DNA of 64,000 bases from Catenulispora sp. MAP5-51. Lineage in GTDB: Bacteria > Actinomycetota > Actinomycetes > Streptomycetales > Catenulisporaceae. Under the pieces are notes generated by a model that searched no databases, had not been told where the DNA came from, and was given only the letters and a program-made list of their open reading frames with translations. Shown here in pieces: positions 37,778 to 45,725 of the stretch (positions are counted from its first letter, which is position 1; each line of letters opens with the position of its first letter). Location of the stretch: contig NZ_JBGCCH010000011.1 in NCBI RefSeq assembly GCF_041261205.1, positions 222,489-286,488 of the forward strand, read 5' to 3'. The translations under genes and the position numbers were made by a program.

Positions 37778-38775
37778 TGCCGGACGCGCACCACCAGCTT
37801 GCCGGTAGCGCGGTTCTGCTCCATGTCGTCATGCGCCTGCCGCACCTGCTCCAGACCGTCGTAGACGCGGTCCACCGGGAAGGCCAGCCGGCCGGCGGCG
37901 ACGGCGTCGAGGATCTCCTGGAACACGTCCCGCGGCAGGTCGCTGGCGTCGCCGAAGTAGCCTGCGAGCCGTACGCCGCGCGGCAGGTACTCGTTCGGGG
38001 AGAAGTCGCGCACGCTGTACTGGTTGGACAGGCTGCCGCCGAAGCAGGCTGTGCCGTGGACGCGGACGGTGTGCAGCGTGTCGGGCAGGGTCGGGGTGCC
38101 GACCAGGTCCAGGGCCGCGTCGACGCCGTCCGGGTACAGCTCGCGCACGGCGGGTGCGACCTCGCCGGTGTCGAGCACCGGGTGGTCGACCCCGCGCTCC
38201 TTCAGCAGAGCCAGGCGATCCGCCTGACGGGTGGTGGACAGCACGGTGCAGCCGCGCCACTTGGCCAGCGCGGCGGCGGCCAGGCCGACCGACGAGGTCC
38301 CGCCGCGGATCAGCACGGTCTGGCCGGGCTGGATGTCCAGCCCGACGGTGAGCGACCCGTAGGCGGTCTGCACCATCTCCGGCAGCGCGCCGAGCACCTC
38401 CCACGGCAGGTCGGTGTCGACGGGGATGACCTGCGCCAGCGGAACCGAGGTGTACTCGGCGTAGCCGCCGTCGTAGGTCCGGCCCATGTCCCCCATCATC
38501 GCGACGACCTTCTGCCCGGGGACCAGGCCGCTGCCGGCCGGGGCGGCGTCGACGGTCCCGGCGGCCTCGATGCCCGGCACCCGCGGGAAGCTGACCCCCA
38601 CGCTCACGCCGAGCCGCAGCTTCAGCTCCGAGCGGTTGAGCCCGAACGCCTCGACGCGGATCCGCACCCAGCCGTCCTTCTCGGGCGGGAGCGGGATGGC
38701 GGTCAGCTCCAGGTTGTCCACGGGACCGGGGCCGGAGAGCCGGACGGCGCGCATCGTGATCGGCGAGGAGGTCAT
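37774..38775 (-). CDS. Zinc-less alcohol dehydrogenase/quinone-oxidoreductase-like protein
   Basis: A 333-residue medium-chain reductase. The GroES-like N-terminal domain ([33 protein letters not shown]) is followed by a Rossmann domain with [19 protein letters not shown] (NADP-binding GxSxVG variant) and STTRQADR. The catalytic-zinc ligands of true alcohol dehydrogenases are absent, so it belongs to the QOR/zeta-crystallin side of the superfamily. The ATG at 38775 is preferred. It is divergent from a TetR gene, with an array of GATC-centred repeats between them, suggesting TetR control. Confidence 0.9.
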   Translation of the reverse strand: MTSSPITMRAVRLSGPGPVDNLELTAIPLPPEKDGWVRIRVEAFGLNRSELKLRLGVSVGVSFPRVPGIEAAGTVDAAPAGSGLVPGQKVVAMMGDMGRTYDGGYAEYTSVPLAQVIPVDTDLPWEVLGALPEMVQTAYGSLTVGLDIQPGQTVLIRGGTSSVGLAAAALAKWRGCTVLSTTRQADRLALLKERGVDHPVLDTGEVAPAVRELYPDGVDAALDLVGTPTLPDTLHTVRVHGTACFGGSLSNQYSVRDFSPNEYLPRGVRLAGYFGDASDLPRDVFQEILDAVAAGRLAFPVDRVYDGLEQVRQAHDDMEQNRATGKLVVRVRH

Positions 38776-38806
38776 GGGCCTGCCTTCGTCTCGGGCTGGA
38801 AGCCGG

Positions 38807-38854
38807 TTGATCAGCCGGGGTCGATCAGGTGAGTCGATCGAGGTGAGTCGATCA
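38807..38854. promoter_or_regulatory. Array of GTCGATC repeats between the dehydrogenase and tetR genes
   Basis: TTGATC at 38807 is followed by GTCGATCA at 38820, GTCGATCG at 38833 and GTCGATCA at 38847, with 13-14 bp spacing. The last two sit in a 14-bp direct repeat (AGGTGAGTCGATCG/A at 38827 and 38841). This is a likely TetR-binding region just upstream of the dehydrogenase start. Confidence 0.6.
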
Positions 38855-38937
38855 AGGCCAATCAACATTCCGGCGCCCGGGCTTCATTCCCGGGCCGCCG
38901 CCGGGTTTTCGCACCCTGATCGACTACCGTCGGGGCC

Positions 38938-39630
38938 ATGAGCACCGACACCCGCAACCGCCTGCTGGAAGGCACGATCGAGGCGCTGCGCACGCAGGGC
39001 ATCGCCGGCGTGTCCGCCCGCACCATCGCCGCGGCGGCCGGGGTGAACCAGGCGTTGATCTTCTACCACTTCGGCAGCGTGGACGAGCTGCTGGCGGCGG
39101 CGACCCTGCGGTCGACCGAGGAGCAGGTCGCGCTGTACCGGGAGCGGTTCGCGAAGGTGCGCTCGCTGCGGGAGCTGCAGCACGTCGGGCGCGAGGTGCG
39201 CGTGCGGGAGCGGGAGGCGGGCAACGTCGCGATCCTGGGCCAGCTGCTGGCCGGGGCGCAGACCAACGCGGTGTTCGCGGCGGCGACGCGGGACGCGCTG
39301 CGGCTGTGGATCGTCGAGATCGAGGACGTGCTGAACCGGGTGCTGGCCGGCTCGGTGCTGGGCGAGATCGCGGACGTGCCGGGGCTGGCGCACGCGTTGT
39401 CAGCCTCCTTCATCGGGATGGAGCTGATGGCGGTGGTCGATCCCGACGGCGACGACCTGGCCGCCGCGGCGCTGGACGACCTCGGGCTGCTCGCCGAGCG
39501 GCTGGACCGGATGAGCCCGGTGACGCAGCGTGCACTGCGGGGCGCGGTGCGCCGGACCGCCAGGAAAGGCCGCGCCGCCGGAAAATCCGCTGGTGAGGGC
39601 GCCGAACCGGGCAGCCCGGACGCCGGCTGA
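38938..39630 (+). CDS. TetR-family transcriptional regulator
   Basis: A 230-residue regulator with the usual N-terminal HTH (LLEGTIEALRTQGIAGVSAR, IAAAAGVNQALIFYHFGS, then ELLAAA) and an all-helical ligand-binding domain. The C-terminal 30 residues are Arg/Lys/Gly-rich and disordered (ARKGRAAGKSAGEG). The divergent oxidoreductase gene is the likely target. The inducer is unknown. Confidence 0.92.
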   Translation: MSTDTRNRLLEGTIEALRTQGIAGVSARTIAAAAGVNQALIFYHFGSVDELLAAATLRSTEEQVALYRERFAKVRSLRELQHVGREVRVREREAGNVAILGQLLAGAQTNAVFAAATRDALRLWIVEIEDVLNRVLAGSVLGEIADVPGLAHALSASFIGMELMAVVDPDGDDLAAAALDDLGLLAERLDRMSPVTQRALRGAVRRTARKGRAAGKSAGEGAEPGSPDAG

Positions 39631-39798
39631 CAACTCCTCCGGCTCCCGATTGAGCCAAACGGGTGACCTCGGGCGCGCCGCCGAACTGCCCGCCGGGCCC
39701 TGGCGTGCCACGATTGAGCAGTCGGTTAAATCGCTCGCTCAAAACCGCGGGCGGCCGACGGACACCGGCAATGTCCGGTTCCCGAAAGGGGCTCTGCC

Positions 39799-40410
39799 AT
39801 GGTGGCGCTGCAAGAACACCTTCCCCCCGACCACCGCCTCGGCCAGGTCTACCGCTGGGGCTCGATCCTGTCCGCCGTGGTGCTGCTGGTGTTCGGGATC
39901 ATGGGCCTGCTCGACTCCATCCCGTTCTTCGGCACGAAGGGGGAGCACGTGATGGGCATGTCCAGCAACGGGCTGCTGTCCGTGGCCTCGATCGTGACCG
40001 CCGTGCTGCTGCTGGTGGCGGCCCGGATCGGCGGGAACTTCGCCTCGACGGTGAACATGGTGATGGGCATCGTCTTCGTCCTCGCCGGTCTGATGGGTCT
40101 GGCGGTGATGGACACCAAGGCGAACTTCCTGGCCTTCGGCCTGTCCAACGTGTTCTTCAGCTTCGTCGTCGGGCTGATCATGATGACGTTCGGCATGTAC
40201 GGACGCGTCAACCTGTACCTGCCGTACGACAACCCGTACTACCAGGCACGGCATCCCGACGTCGCAGAGCTCGCACAGCAGCAGGGCGCCCAGGTGGCGC
40301 TCGCTCAGGGTTCGACCGCTGCGGTCGGCTCGGACCCTCAGTCCGGCCCTCAGTCCCCGCGCGCGGCCCTCAACAAGTTGCGGACCATGCCGCCGAAGAC
40401 GACCGCGTGA
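39799..40410 (+). CDS. DUF4383 membrane protein
   Basis: A 203-residue integral membrane protein with four transmembrane helices (about residues 22-40, 58-76, 84-103 and 112-133). Family-like segments are QVYRWGSILSAVVLLVFGIM and NMVMGIVFVLAGLMG, plus the post-helix motif YLPYDNPYYQARHPDVAEL. The function of DUF4383 is unknown. The ATG at 39799 has a GAAAGGGG ribosome-binding site. The last 60 bp overlap the convergent SDR gene. Confidence 0.85.
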   Translation: MVALQEHLPPDHRLGQVYRWGSILSAVVLLVFGIMGLLDSIPFFGTKGEHVMGMSSNGLLSVASIVTAVLLLVAARIGGNFASTVNMVMGIVFVLAGLMGLAVMDTKANFLAFGLSNVFFSFVVGLIMMTFGMYGRVNLYLPYDNPYYQARHPDVAELAQQQGAQVALAQGSTAAVGSDPQSGPQSPRAALNKLRTMPPKTTA

Positions 40411-41831
40411 AACGGAGCCACGGACCACCAATAAAGGTGACCGAACAGTCCGTGGGGAAAGAAAAGGGCGCGCTGGCTGTAGCGGGTGCGCCCTTCAGCC
40501 GTGGGCTCGACGCGCATTTCCAGCCAGGCCAGGCCGGGCAGCTTCATCTCCGCGCGCAGGCGCAGCAGGTGTCCGCGTTCGAGTGCTTCGACGCGCCAGA
40601 AGTCCAGCGTGTCGCCCAGGCGCAGGGTGTGCGGGTCGCGCCGGCCGCGCCGCAGGCCGATGCCGCCGACCATGCGGTCCAGCCAGCCGCGGACCGCCCA
40701 GGCCAGCGGGAAGGAGTACCAGCCGGTCTGCCCGCCGATCGACTCCACGGCGCGCCACACCTGTTCCGGTGCGATGTCGACCTCCGCCTCGCGCACGTCG
40801 CGGTACAGGCTGCCGCCGGCCCAATCCGGGTCGGTGGGCAGCGGATCGCTCGGCGCGCCGGGCACTGAGGCCGAGGCCCAGCGGGTCGCCACATTGGCCT
40901 CCTGGACGCGGGCGCGCGCCAGCCGGACCGCGTCGTCGAAGCCGATCAAGCCCTGCGGCGGGTCCGGCACCACCTCGGCGATGCGGTGGTCGGCGCAGAC
41001 CACCTCGTGGCGCAGCGACTCCACCAGGGGTCGGGCGATCGAGGCCGGGACCGGGGTGACCGCGCCCACCCAATGGCTGGACAGGCCCGGCGTCAGCACC
41101 GGGACCGGCAGGATCCAGCGGCGCGGCAGGCCGGCGACCCGCGCGTACCGCAGCATCATCTCGCGGTAGGTCAGGACGTCGGGACCGCCGATGTCGAAGA
41201 CGCCGCCGGCGCCCACCGCCTCGTCCGCCGCGGCGGCGCTGCCGACGAGGTAGCGCAGGACGTCGCGGACCGCGATGGGCTGGATGCGGGTGCCGACCCA
41301 CTTCGGCGTCACCATGACCGGCAGCCGCTCGGTGAGGTAGCGCAGCATCTCGAAGGAGGCCGATCCGGACCCGATGACGACCGCGGCGCGCAGCTCGACG
41401 GTCGGGATCCCCGACGCGCGAAGGGCTCGGCCGACCCGGAGGCGGGAGCGCAGGTGCGGCGACAGTTCCGCGACAGGAGTGCCCTCCGGCACCATGCCGC
41501 CGAGGTAGACGATGCGGGACACACCCGCGTCCCTGGCGACGGAAGCGAAATTGCGCGCCGCCGCCTCCTCGGTCTGTTCGAAGCCCAGGCCCGTGGTCAG
41601 GGAGTGGATGAGGTAGAAGGCGACGTCGATGCCTTCCAACGCCGGTTTCAACGTCTCGGCCACCAGCACGTCGCCCCGCACGCGCGTCACGCTTTCGGCC
41701 CACGCGTGATCGCGCAGGCGGTCGGGGTCGCGGGCCAGGCATCGCACGTCGAATCCGGCGGTGAGCAGTTCGGGAACCAGGCGCCCGCCGATGTAGCCGG
41801 TGGCGCCTGTCACCAACGCTGAAGGCTTCAC
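40350..41831 (-). CDS. NAD(P)-binding SDR fused to a DUF2867 domain
   Basis: A 493-residue protein with an N-terminal atypical SDR domain (ALVTGATGYIGGRLVPELL, residues about 5-23; VRGDV; DVAFYLIHSL; DIGGPDVLTYREMM) and a C-terminal DUF2867 domain from about residue 345 (DVREAEVDIAPEQVWRAVES ... HAVVFGGMVRNLL). This fusion is common in actinobacteria; the function is unassigned, perhaps an oxidoreductase acting on hydrophobic molecules. It starts at the GTG at 41831. The 3' end overlaps the convergent DUF4383 gene by 61 bp. Confidence 0.88.
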   Translation of the reverse strand: MKPSALVTGATGYIGGRLVPELLTAGFDVRCLARDPDRLRDHAWAESVTRVRGDVLVAETLKPALEGIDVAFYLIHSLTTGLGFEQTEEAAARNFASVARDAGVSRIVYLGGMVPEGTPVAELSPHLRSRLRVGRALRASGIPTVELRAAVVIGSGSASFEMLRYLTERLPVMVTPKWVGTRIQPIAVRDVLRYLVGSAAAADEAVGAGGVFDIGGPDVLTYREMMLRYARVAGLPRRWILPVPVLTPGLSSHWVGAVTPVPASIARPLVESLRHEVVCADHRIAEVVPDPPQGLIGFDDAVRLARARVQEANVATRWASASVPGAPSDPLPTDPDWAGGSLYRDVREAEVDIAPEQVWRAVESIGGQTGWYSFPLAWAVRGWLDRMVGGIGLRRGRRDPHTLRLGDTLDFWRVEALERGHLLRLRAEMKLPGLAWLEMRVEPTAEGRTRYSQRALFFPHGLFGHLYWWSVAPFHAVVFGGMVRNLLRAARGD

Positions 41832-41926
41832 GGTTCCATGGTCCGTGCCCGCCTCCAGTGACGCATTCCGGCCACGCCGTTGAGGAGGGTTCCGCCATGG
41901 CCGAGTAGGCGGCCATACTGTCGCGC

Positions 41927-42286
41927 ATGGGCGACCTCGGATTCACCGTCTGGCGGTTCGTGCGCAGGTACCGGGACCCCGTGGTGGGCACGCTCCGGCT
42001 CACCGCCAAGGACCGGCGGGGCTCGCGCGTGAAGTACGTGGGCGTCGTCATCGCCCCGGGACTGCCCCCGACGCCGGTGTCGCACTGGACGGGCGAGCCC
42101 GCGAGCCGGTGGGTCGTGGACGGCATGGATCTGCCGGTCGTGGTCGACCGGGCCGCGCCGGCGAAACTCAGGATCCTGTGGAAGCAGGTACCGACGTTGA
42201 AGCAGTACCGTGCGAATCCCTATGCCCACAAGGCCGCCGCCGAGGTGTTCGGCGGCCAGGACATGACGGTGCTCGATCTGGACTGA
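41927..42286 (+). CDS. Hypothetical 119-residue protein
   Basis: A small basic protein with a strand-rich first half (FTVWRFVRRYRDPVVGTLRL, RVKYVGVVIAPGLPPTPVSH) and a helix TLKQYRANPYAHKAAAEVFG near the end. No domain is recognised. Composition and third-position GC look like a genuine gene. It is divergent from the SDR gene, with a 95-bp gap. Confidence 0.65.
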   Translation: MGDLGFTVWRFVRRYRDPVVGTLRLTAKDRRGSRVKYVGVVIAPGLPPTPVSHWTGEPASRWVVDGMDLPVVVDRAAPAKLRILWKQVPTLKQYRANPYAHKAAAEVFGGQDMTVLDLD

Positions 42287-42313
42287 GGCGCTGCTCCCTG
42301 CCGGGCTGAGGCG

Positions 42314-42727
42314 CTACTTCTTGGCGGCCTTGCTGGTCTTGCCTGCCTTGCTGGTCTTGCCTGCCTTGCCGGCCACCTTGAGCGCCCACCACACCAGCGG
42401 CACCTGGAGCGGAAGCCGTCCGATCGCCGCCGCCTTGAACGGAGCCGGCCGGTCGCTCCAGTCCCGCGCCATCTTGACGTTGGCGGGGAACACCGCGACG
42501 AACAGCGCGGCGGCTGCCAGACCGCCCTTGCGGCGCGAGGCGGGGTTCGCGACGGCGGCGGCGACGGCGAGCTCGGCCACGCCGCTGGCGTAGGTCCAAC
42601 TGCGCGGGCTTCCGGGCAGCGAGCGGGGCACCATGTCGTCGTAGGGGCGCGGCGCCAGGAAGTGGGTGGCGGCCGCCGCGGCCAGGAGGCCGGCGAGCCC
42701 GGCGTGCGAAGAGGTCAGTCGGGACAC
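42314..42727 (-). CDS. DoxX-like membrane protein
   Basis: A 137-residue protein with four hydrophobic segments and the DoxX-like pattern THFLAPRPYDDMVPRSLPG, SWTYASGVAELAVAAAVANP and FPANVKMARDW. The C-terminus carries tandem KAGKTSKAGKTSKAAKK repeats, a basic tail. The start chosen is the GTG at 42727 (VSRLTSSHAG). Members are small integral membrane proteins linked to redox functions. It lies 10 bp behind the LysR gene on the same strand. Confidence 0.78.
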   Translation of the reverse strand: MSRLTSSHAGLAGLLAAAAATHFLAPRPYDDMVPRSLPGSPRSWTYASGVAELAVAAAVANPASRRKGGLAAAALFVAVFPANVKMARDWSDRPAPFKAAAIGRLPLQVPLVWWALKVAGKAGKTSKAGKTSKAAKK

Positions 42728-42737
42728 GTCGGCGATC

Positions 42738-43649
42738 CTAGGAGTTATTGGACTCAGTGTCGATAGCTTCGGACGCCACAGTCCCAGCCTGCTCCCGGAA
42801 GTCCGCGACCAGGCGGTTGTCCTCACCCGCGCGGGTGACCAGGACGACCTGCACCGGCTCGGCGTCCAGCACCGGGACCGCGACCAGGTCGGGCCGGCCC
42901 GCGGCCAGGCCGGCCGGGAGGATGGCGACAGCCTGCCCGGCGGCTATCAGCTCCAGGGTGTCTTCGAGCACTTCGACGCGCGGGCCGTCCAGCGGGCGGC
43001 TTCCGTCGGGGCGCGGATCGACGTGCGCGAAAGCGTTCCACGCGGGATCGGACAGCGAGATCAGCGGCTCGTCGGCGAAGGCGTCGAGGGTGACCGCCTG
43101 CCGGCCGGCCAGCCGGTGGCCCCGCGGGACGACCAGGGCTCGCGGCTCCCGGTGCAGCGGGGTGACCCGCAGGCCGCGCGCGGTGATCGGCAGCCTGGTC
43201 ACCGCGACGTCCACGCGGCGCTGGAGAAGCGCCTCGCGCGGCTCGTTCCACGCCAGGTCCACGATGCGCACGGCGGCCTCGGGATGCCGCGACCGGAACT
43301 CGCGCACGGCCGCCGCCACGTCGATGTTCGGCAGCAGGCCGATGCTGATCCCCCGGGGTTCGGCGGCCTCGCGAGCGGCGGCCGAGGCCTGTGCGGCCAG
43401 GCGAAGCAGGGCTCTGGCACGCGGGATGAACTGTTCGCCGGCGGCGCTCAGGCGGGTTCCGTGCGGGGTGCGGTCCAGCAGGCGCGCGCCGACTTGCTGT
43501 TCAAGGCGTTGGATCTGGCGGCTCAGCGAGGGCTGCGCGACGCGCAGCTCCTGGGCCGCCCGGCCGAAGTGTCCGAACTCCGCGACGACGGTGAAGTACC
43601 GGACCAGGCGCAGATCGAGATCCGTCGGGGGCGGCGACGAGGCGGGCAC
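42738..43649 (-). CDS. LysR-family transcriptional regulator
   Basis: A 303-residue LTTR with the winged helix RLVRYFTVVAEFGHFGRAAQ, RVAQPSLSRQIQRLEQQVGA and RTPHGTRLSAAGEQF, and a C-terminal effector domain (ISIGLLPNIDVAAAVREFRS). It is divergent from the decarboxylase-type amidohydrolase gene, with LTTR-like DNA symmetry between, so it probably controls that enzyme and possibly the trailing DoxX gene. It starts at the GTG at 43649. Confidence 0.92.
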   Translation of the reverse strand: MPASSPPPTDLDLRLVRYFTVVAEFGHFGRAAQELRVAQPSLSRQIQRLEQQVGARLLDRTPHGTRLSAAGEQFIPRARALLRLAAQASAAAREAAEPRGISIGLLPNIDVAAAVREFRSRHPEAAVRIVDLAWNEPREALLQRRVDVAVTRLPITARGLRVTPLHREPRALVVPRGHRLAGRQAVTLDAFADEPLISLSDPAWNAFAHVDPRPDGSRPLDGPRVEVLEDTLELIAAGQAVAILPAGLAAGRPDLVAVPVLDAEPVQVVLVTRAGEDNRLVADFREQAGTVASEAIDTESNNS

Positions 43650-43680
43650 AGGGCGAGTCTAGCCCGCCGCCACCAGCAAC

Positions 43681-43755
43681 GATGCCTGGGACGCATCGAA
43701 ATGACAGATGGGTCTTGGACGGTGCGCGCGCACCCGGCACAGACTTTGATCAAAG
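43681..43755. promoter_or_regulatory. LysR-type binding site and CTTTGATCAAAG palindrome
   Basis: GATGC-N7-GCATC (43681-43697) contains a T-N11-A LTTR box. A perfect 12-bp palindrome CTTTGATCAAAG lies at 43744-43755, followed by a near copy of its left half (CAGACTTGATCAG). Both lie between the LysR gene and the amidohydrolase gene. Confidence 0.6.
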
Positions 43756-43805
43756 CACAGACTTGATCAGACGCTGGTCTCCCTCCGTGGAAAGGCGAAT
43801 CAGTA

Positions 43806-44768
43806 ATGCGACACATCGCGCTCGAAGAGGCCTTCTCGGTCCCGCAGTGGAACGCGGAACTGGACTGGGACAACCTGCCGATCAAGCGGGACCTGGTCGA
43901 GTCCTGGACCCGCAAGCTCCGCGACATCACCGAACACCGCCTGCCCGACATGGACGAGCACGGCATCGACATCCAGGTGCTCTCCCTCACCGTTCCCGGC
44001 ATCCAGCTCGACCAGGAGGCCCCGGCCGCCCGCGACAACGCCCGCGCCGCCAACGACTACCTCGCCGGCGTCGTCGCCGAGCACCCGACCCGCTTCCGCG
44101 GATTCGCCGCGCTGCCCATGCAGGACCCGAAGGCCGCCGTCGAGGAGCTCGACCGCGCCGTCCGCGAGCTCGGCTTCCGCGGCGCGCTGATCAACGACCA
44201 CCTCGGCGGCCACTACCTCGACGAGCCCCGCTACGACGAGTTCTGGTCCGCGCTGGAGGAACTGTCGGTCCCGCTCTACCTGCACCCCGGCGCCCCGCCC
44301 GCCGACCGCTGGAAGGTACTGGAGGGGCACCCCGAGATGTACGGCGCCGCCTGGAGTTGGGCCGCGGAGACCGGCGGTCACGCCCTGCGCGTCCTGTTCG
44401 GCGGCGTCTTCGACCGGCATCCCGCCGCGACCCTCATCCTGGGCCACATGGGCGAGTTCCTGCCCTTCATGCGCAGCCGCCTGGACTCCCGATACGGCAC
44501 CTTCGCCCCGGAGAACCCACTGCGCCACCGCCCCTCGCACTACATCGGCACCAACATCGTCATCACGACCAGCGGCGTCTTCTCCCCCGCCGCACTGACC
44601 GGCGCCGTCCTGGAGATCGGCGCCGACTCGGTCATGTTCTCCATCGACTACCCCTACGAGACCACCGCCGACGCCGTCGCGGGGCTCGCCGACACCCCGC
44701 TCAGCGACGAGGACCGGGCGAAGATCGCGTACGGCAACGCCGAGCGGATCCTGGGGATCACGGGCTGA
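43806..44768 (+). CDS. Aromatic-acid decarboxylase of the amidohydrolase superfamily
   Basis: A 320-residue TIM-barrel enzyme closely resembling gamma-resorcylate, 2,3-dihydroxybenzoate and 5-carboxyvanillate decarboxylases. Expected metal ligands are Glu7 (ALEEAF), His160 (YLHPGAPP), His214 (GHMGEFLP) and Asp281 (SIDYPYE). The second strand-1 ligand, His in gamma-resorcylate decarboxylase, is Ala9 here, as in the EEAF subgroup. Non-oxidative decarboxylation of a hydroxybenzoate is the likely reaction; the exact substrate is not determined. The ATG at 43806 follows GGAAAGGCG. It is controlled, by inference, by the divergent LysR. Confidence 0.86.
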   Translation: MRHIALEEAFSVPQWNAELDWDNLPIKRDLVESWTRKLRDITEHRLPDMDEHGIDIQVLSLTVPGIQLDQEAPAARDNARAANDYLAGVVAEHPTRFRGFAALPMQDPKAAVEELDRAVRELGFRGALINDHLGGHYLDEPRYDEFWSALEELSVPLYLHPGAPPADRWKVLEGHPEMYGAAWSWAAETGGHALRVLFGGVFDRHPAATLILGHMGEFLPFMRSRLDSRYGTFAPENPLRHRPSHYIGTNIVITTSGVFSPAALTGAVLEIGADSVMFSIDYPYETTADAVAGLADTPLSDEDRAKIAYGNAERILGITG

Positions 44769-44823
44769 GTCGCCCGGCAACGGCCGCGGCGGCTTGAGTA
44801 GGCTCGCCGCGGGGAGGCGCCAC

Positions 44824-45183
44824 ATGGCACGGCTGCGAAGCCCCGGCATCGCGCCGATCGCGACGCTGAGCAGTCCGCAGTGGGGTGTCGGGAACGACGC
44901 GACCGGGATTCTGGTGCTGCCGGCCTTCATCCTGGGTCTCGGGACCTCCGCTTGGGACCTGCTGATGTACTACCGCATCTCGCTCAGGCGCGCGTTGCCC
45001 GTGCACATGCTGGCCGGGGCGTTGTTCGCGGTGGTCGTGGTCCTGCGGCTGCGCAACGATTACGGCGCTCTGGTGACCGCGGCCTATGCCGAGCCGCCGC
45101 TGTTCCTTGTCCCGGTCATAGTGCTCCTCATCGGGTGGCGCAGGGCCGGCCTGAGAAACCCAGGTCGGCCCTCTGCATACTGA
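44824..45183 (+). CDS. Small three-helix membrane protein
   Basis: A 119-residue protein with about three transmembrane stretches (ILVLPAFILGLGTSAWDLLM, MLAGALFAVVVVLRL, LFLVPVIVLLIGW). No family is recognised. The ATG at 44824 has GGGGAGG 7 bp upstream, which decides it over an earlier GTG. It is followed 32 bp later by the SLOG-like gene in the same direction, so it may be its membrane partner. Confidence 0.65.
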   Translation: MARLRSPGIAPIATLSSPQWGVGNDATGILVLPAFILGLGTSAWDLLMYYRISLRRALPVHMLAGALFAVVVVLRLRNDYGALVTAAYAEPPLFLVPVIVLLIGWRRAGLRNPGRPSAY

Positions 45184-45215
45184 TACCTGGTCCGTTGTAG
45201 CCAGAGGGGGCAGCG

Positions 45216-45716
45216 ATGCGGATAGGCATAACCGGGCACATGGATATCGCGGGGAAGACGGCGGAGGTCGTGGTCGCGGCGTTACGTGCGCACCTGGCCG
45301 GCGTCGATCCGGCCGCGCTGGTCGGGGTCAGTTGTCTCGCGCCGGGAGCGGACACGCTGTTCGCCGAGGCGGTGGTCGAGCTGGGCGGCCGGCTCCGGGT
45401 CCTGATCCCGTCGGCGGACTACCGTCGGACGCAGGTCTCGGCGGCGGACGCCGGGCGGTTCGACGCGGCGGTCGCGGCCGCGGAGTCGGTGACGGTCCTG
45501 CCGTTCGAGACCGCCGGGCCGCAGGCTTACGAGGCGGCGAATCACGAGATGCTCGACATGGTCGACGAGCTCGTCGCGGTGTGGGACGGCAAGCCGGCGC
45601 CCGACGGCGGCGGGACCGGCGGAGCCGTCGCCGAGGCGCGCCGGCGCGGGGTGCCGGTCGTGATCATCTGGCCCGACGGCGCCGTGCGGGCCGGTGCGTC
45701 CGGCGAGGCGCATTAG
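45216..45716 (+). CDS. SLOG-fold (DprA/LOG-like) nucleotide-binding protein
   Basis: A 166-residue Rossmann-like protein. MRIGITGHMD at the start, VGVSCLAPGADTLFAEAVVE, LRVLIPSADYRRTQ, then AANHEMLDMVDELVAVWDG and VPVVIIWPDG at the end match the SLOG superfamily layout. The glycine-rich GGTGG stretch and the Asp/Glu positions would contact a nucleotide. SLOG proteins are proposed to sense or process nucleotides or NAD in conflict systems; enzymatic activity is unknown here. It converges with a large membrane protein gene across 9 bp. Confidence 0.75.
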   Translation: MRIGITGHMDIAGKTAEVVVAALRAHLAGVDPAALVGVSCLAPGADTLFAEAVVELGGRLRVLIPSADYRRTQVSAADAGRFDAAVAAAESVTVLPFETAGPQAYEAANHEMLDMVDELVAVWDGKPAPDGGGTGGAVAEARRRGVPVVIIWPDGAVRAGASGEAH

Positions 45717-45725
45717 TCCGGCGCC

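Noticed and set aside
43744..43755. CTTTGATCAAAG considered as a terminator or replication-related box
   Set aside because: No stem-loop tail or adjacent replication gene; its place in a divergent promoter favours an operator.
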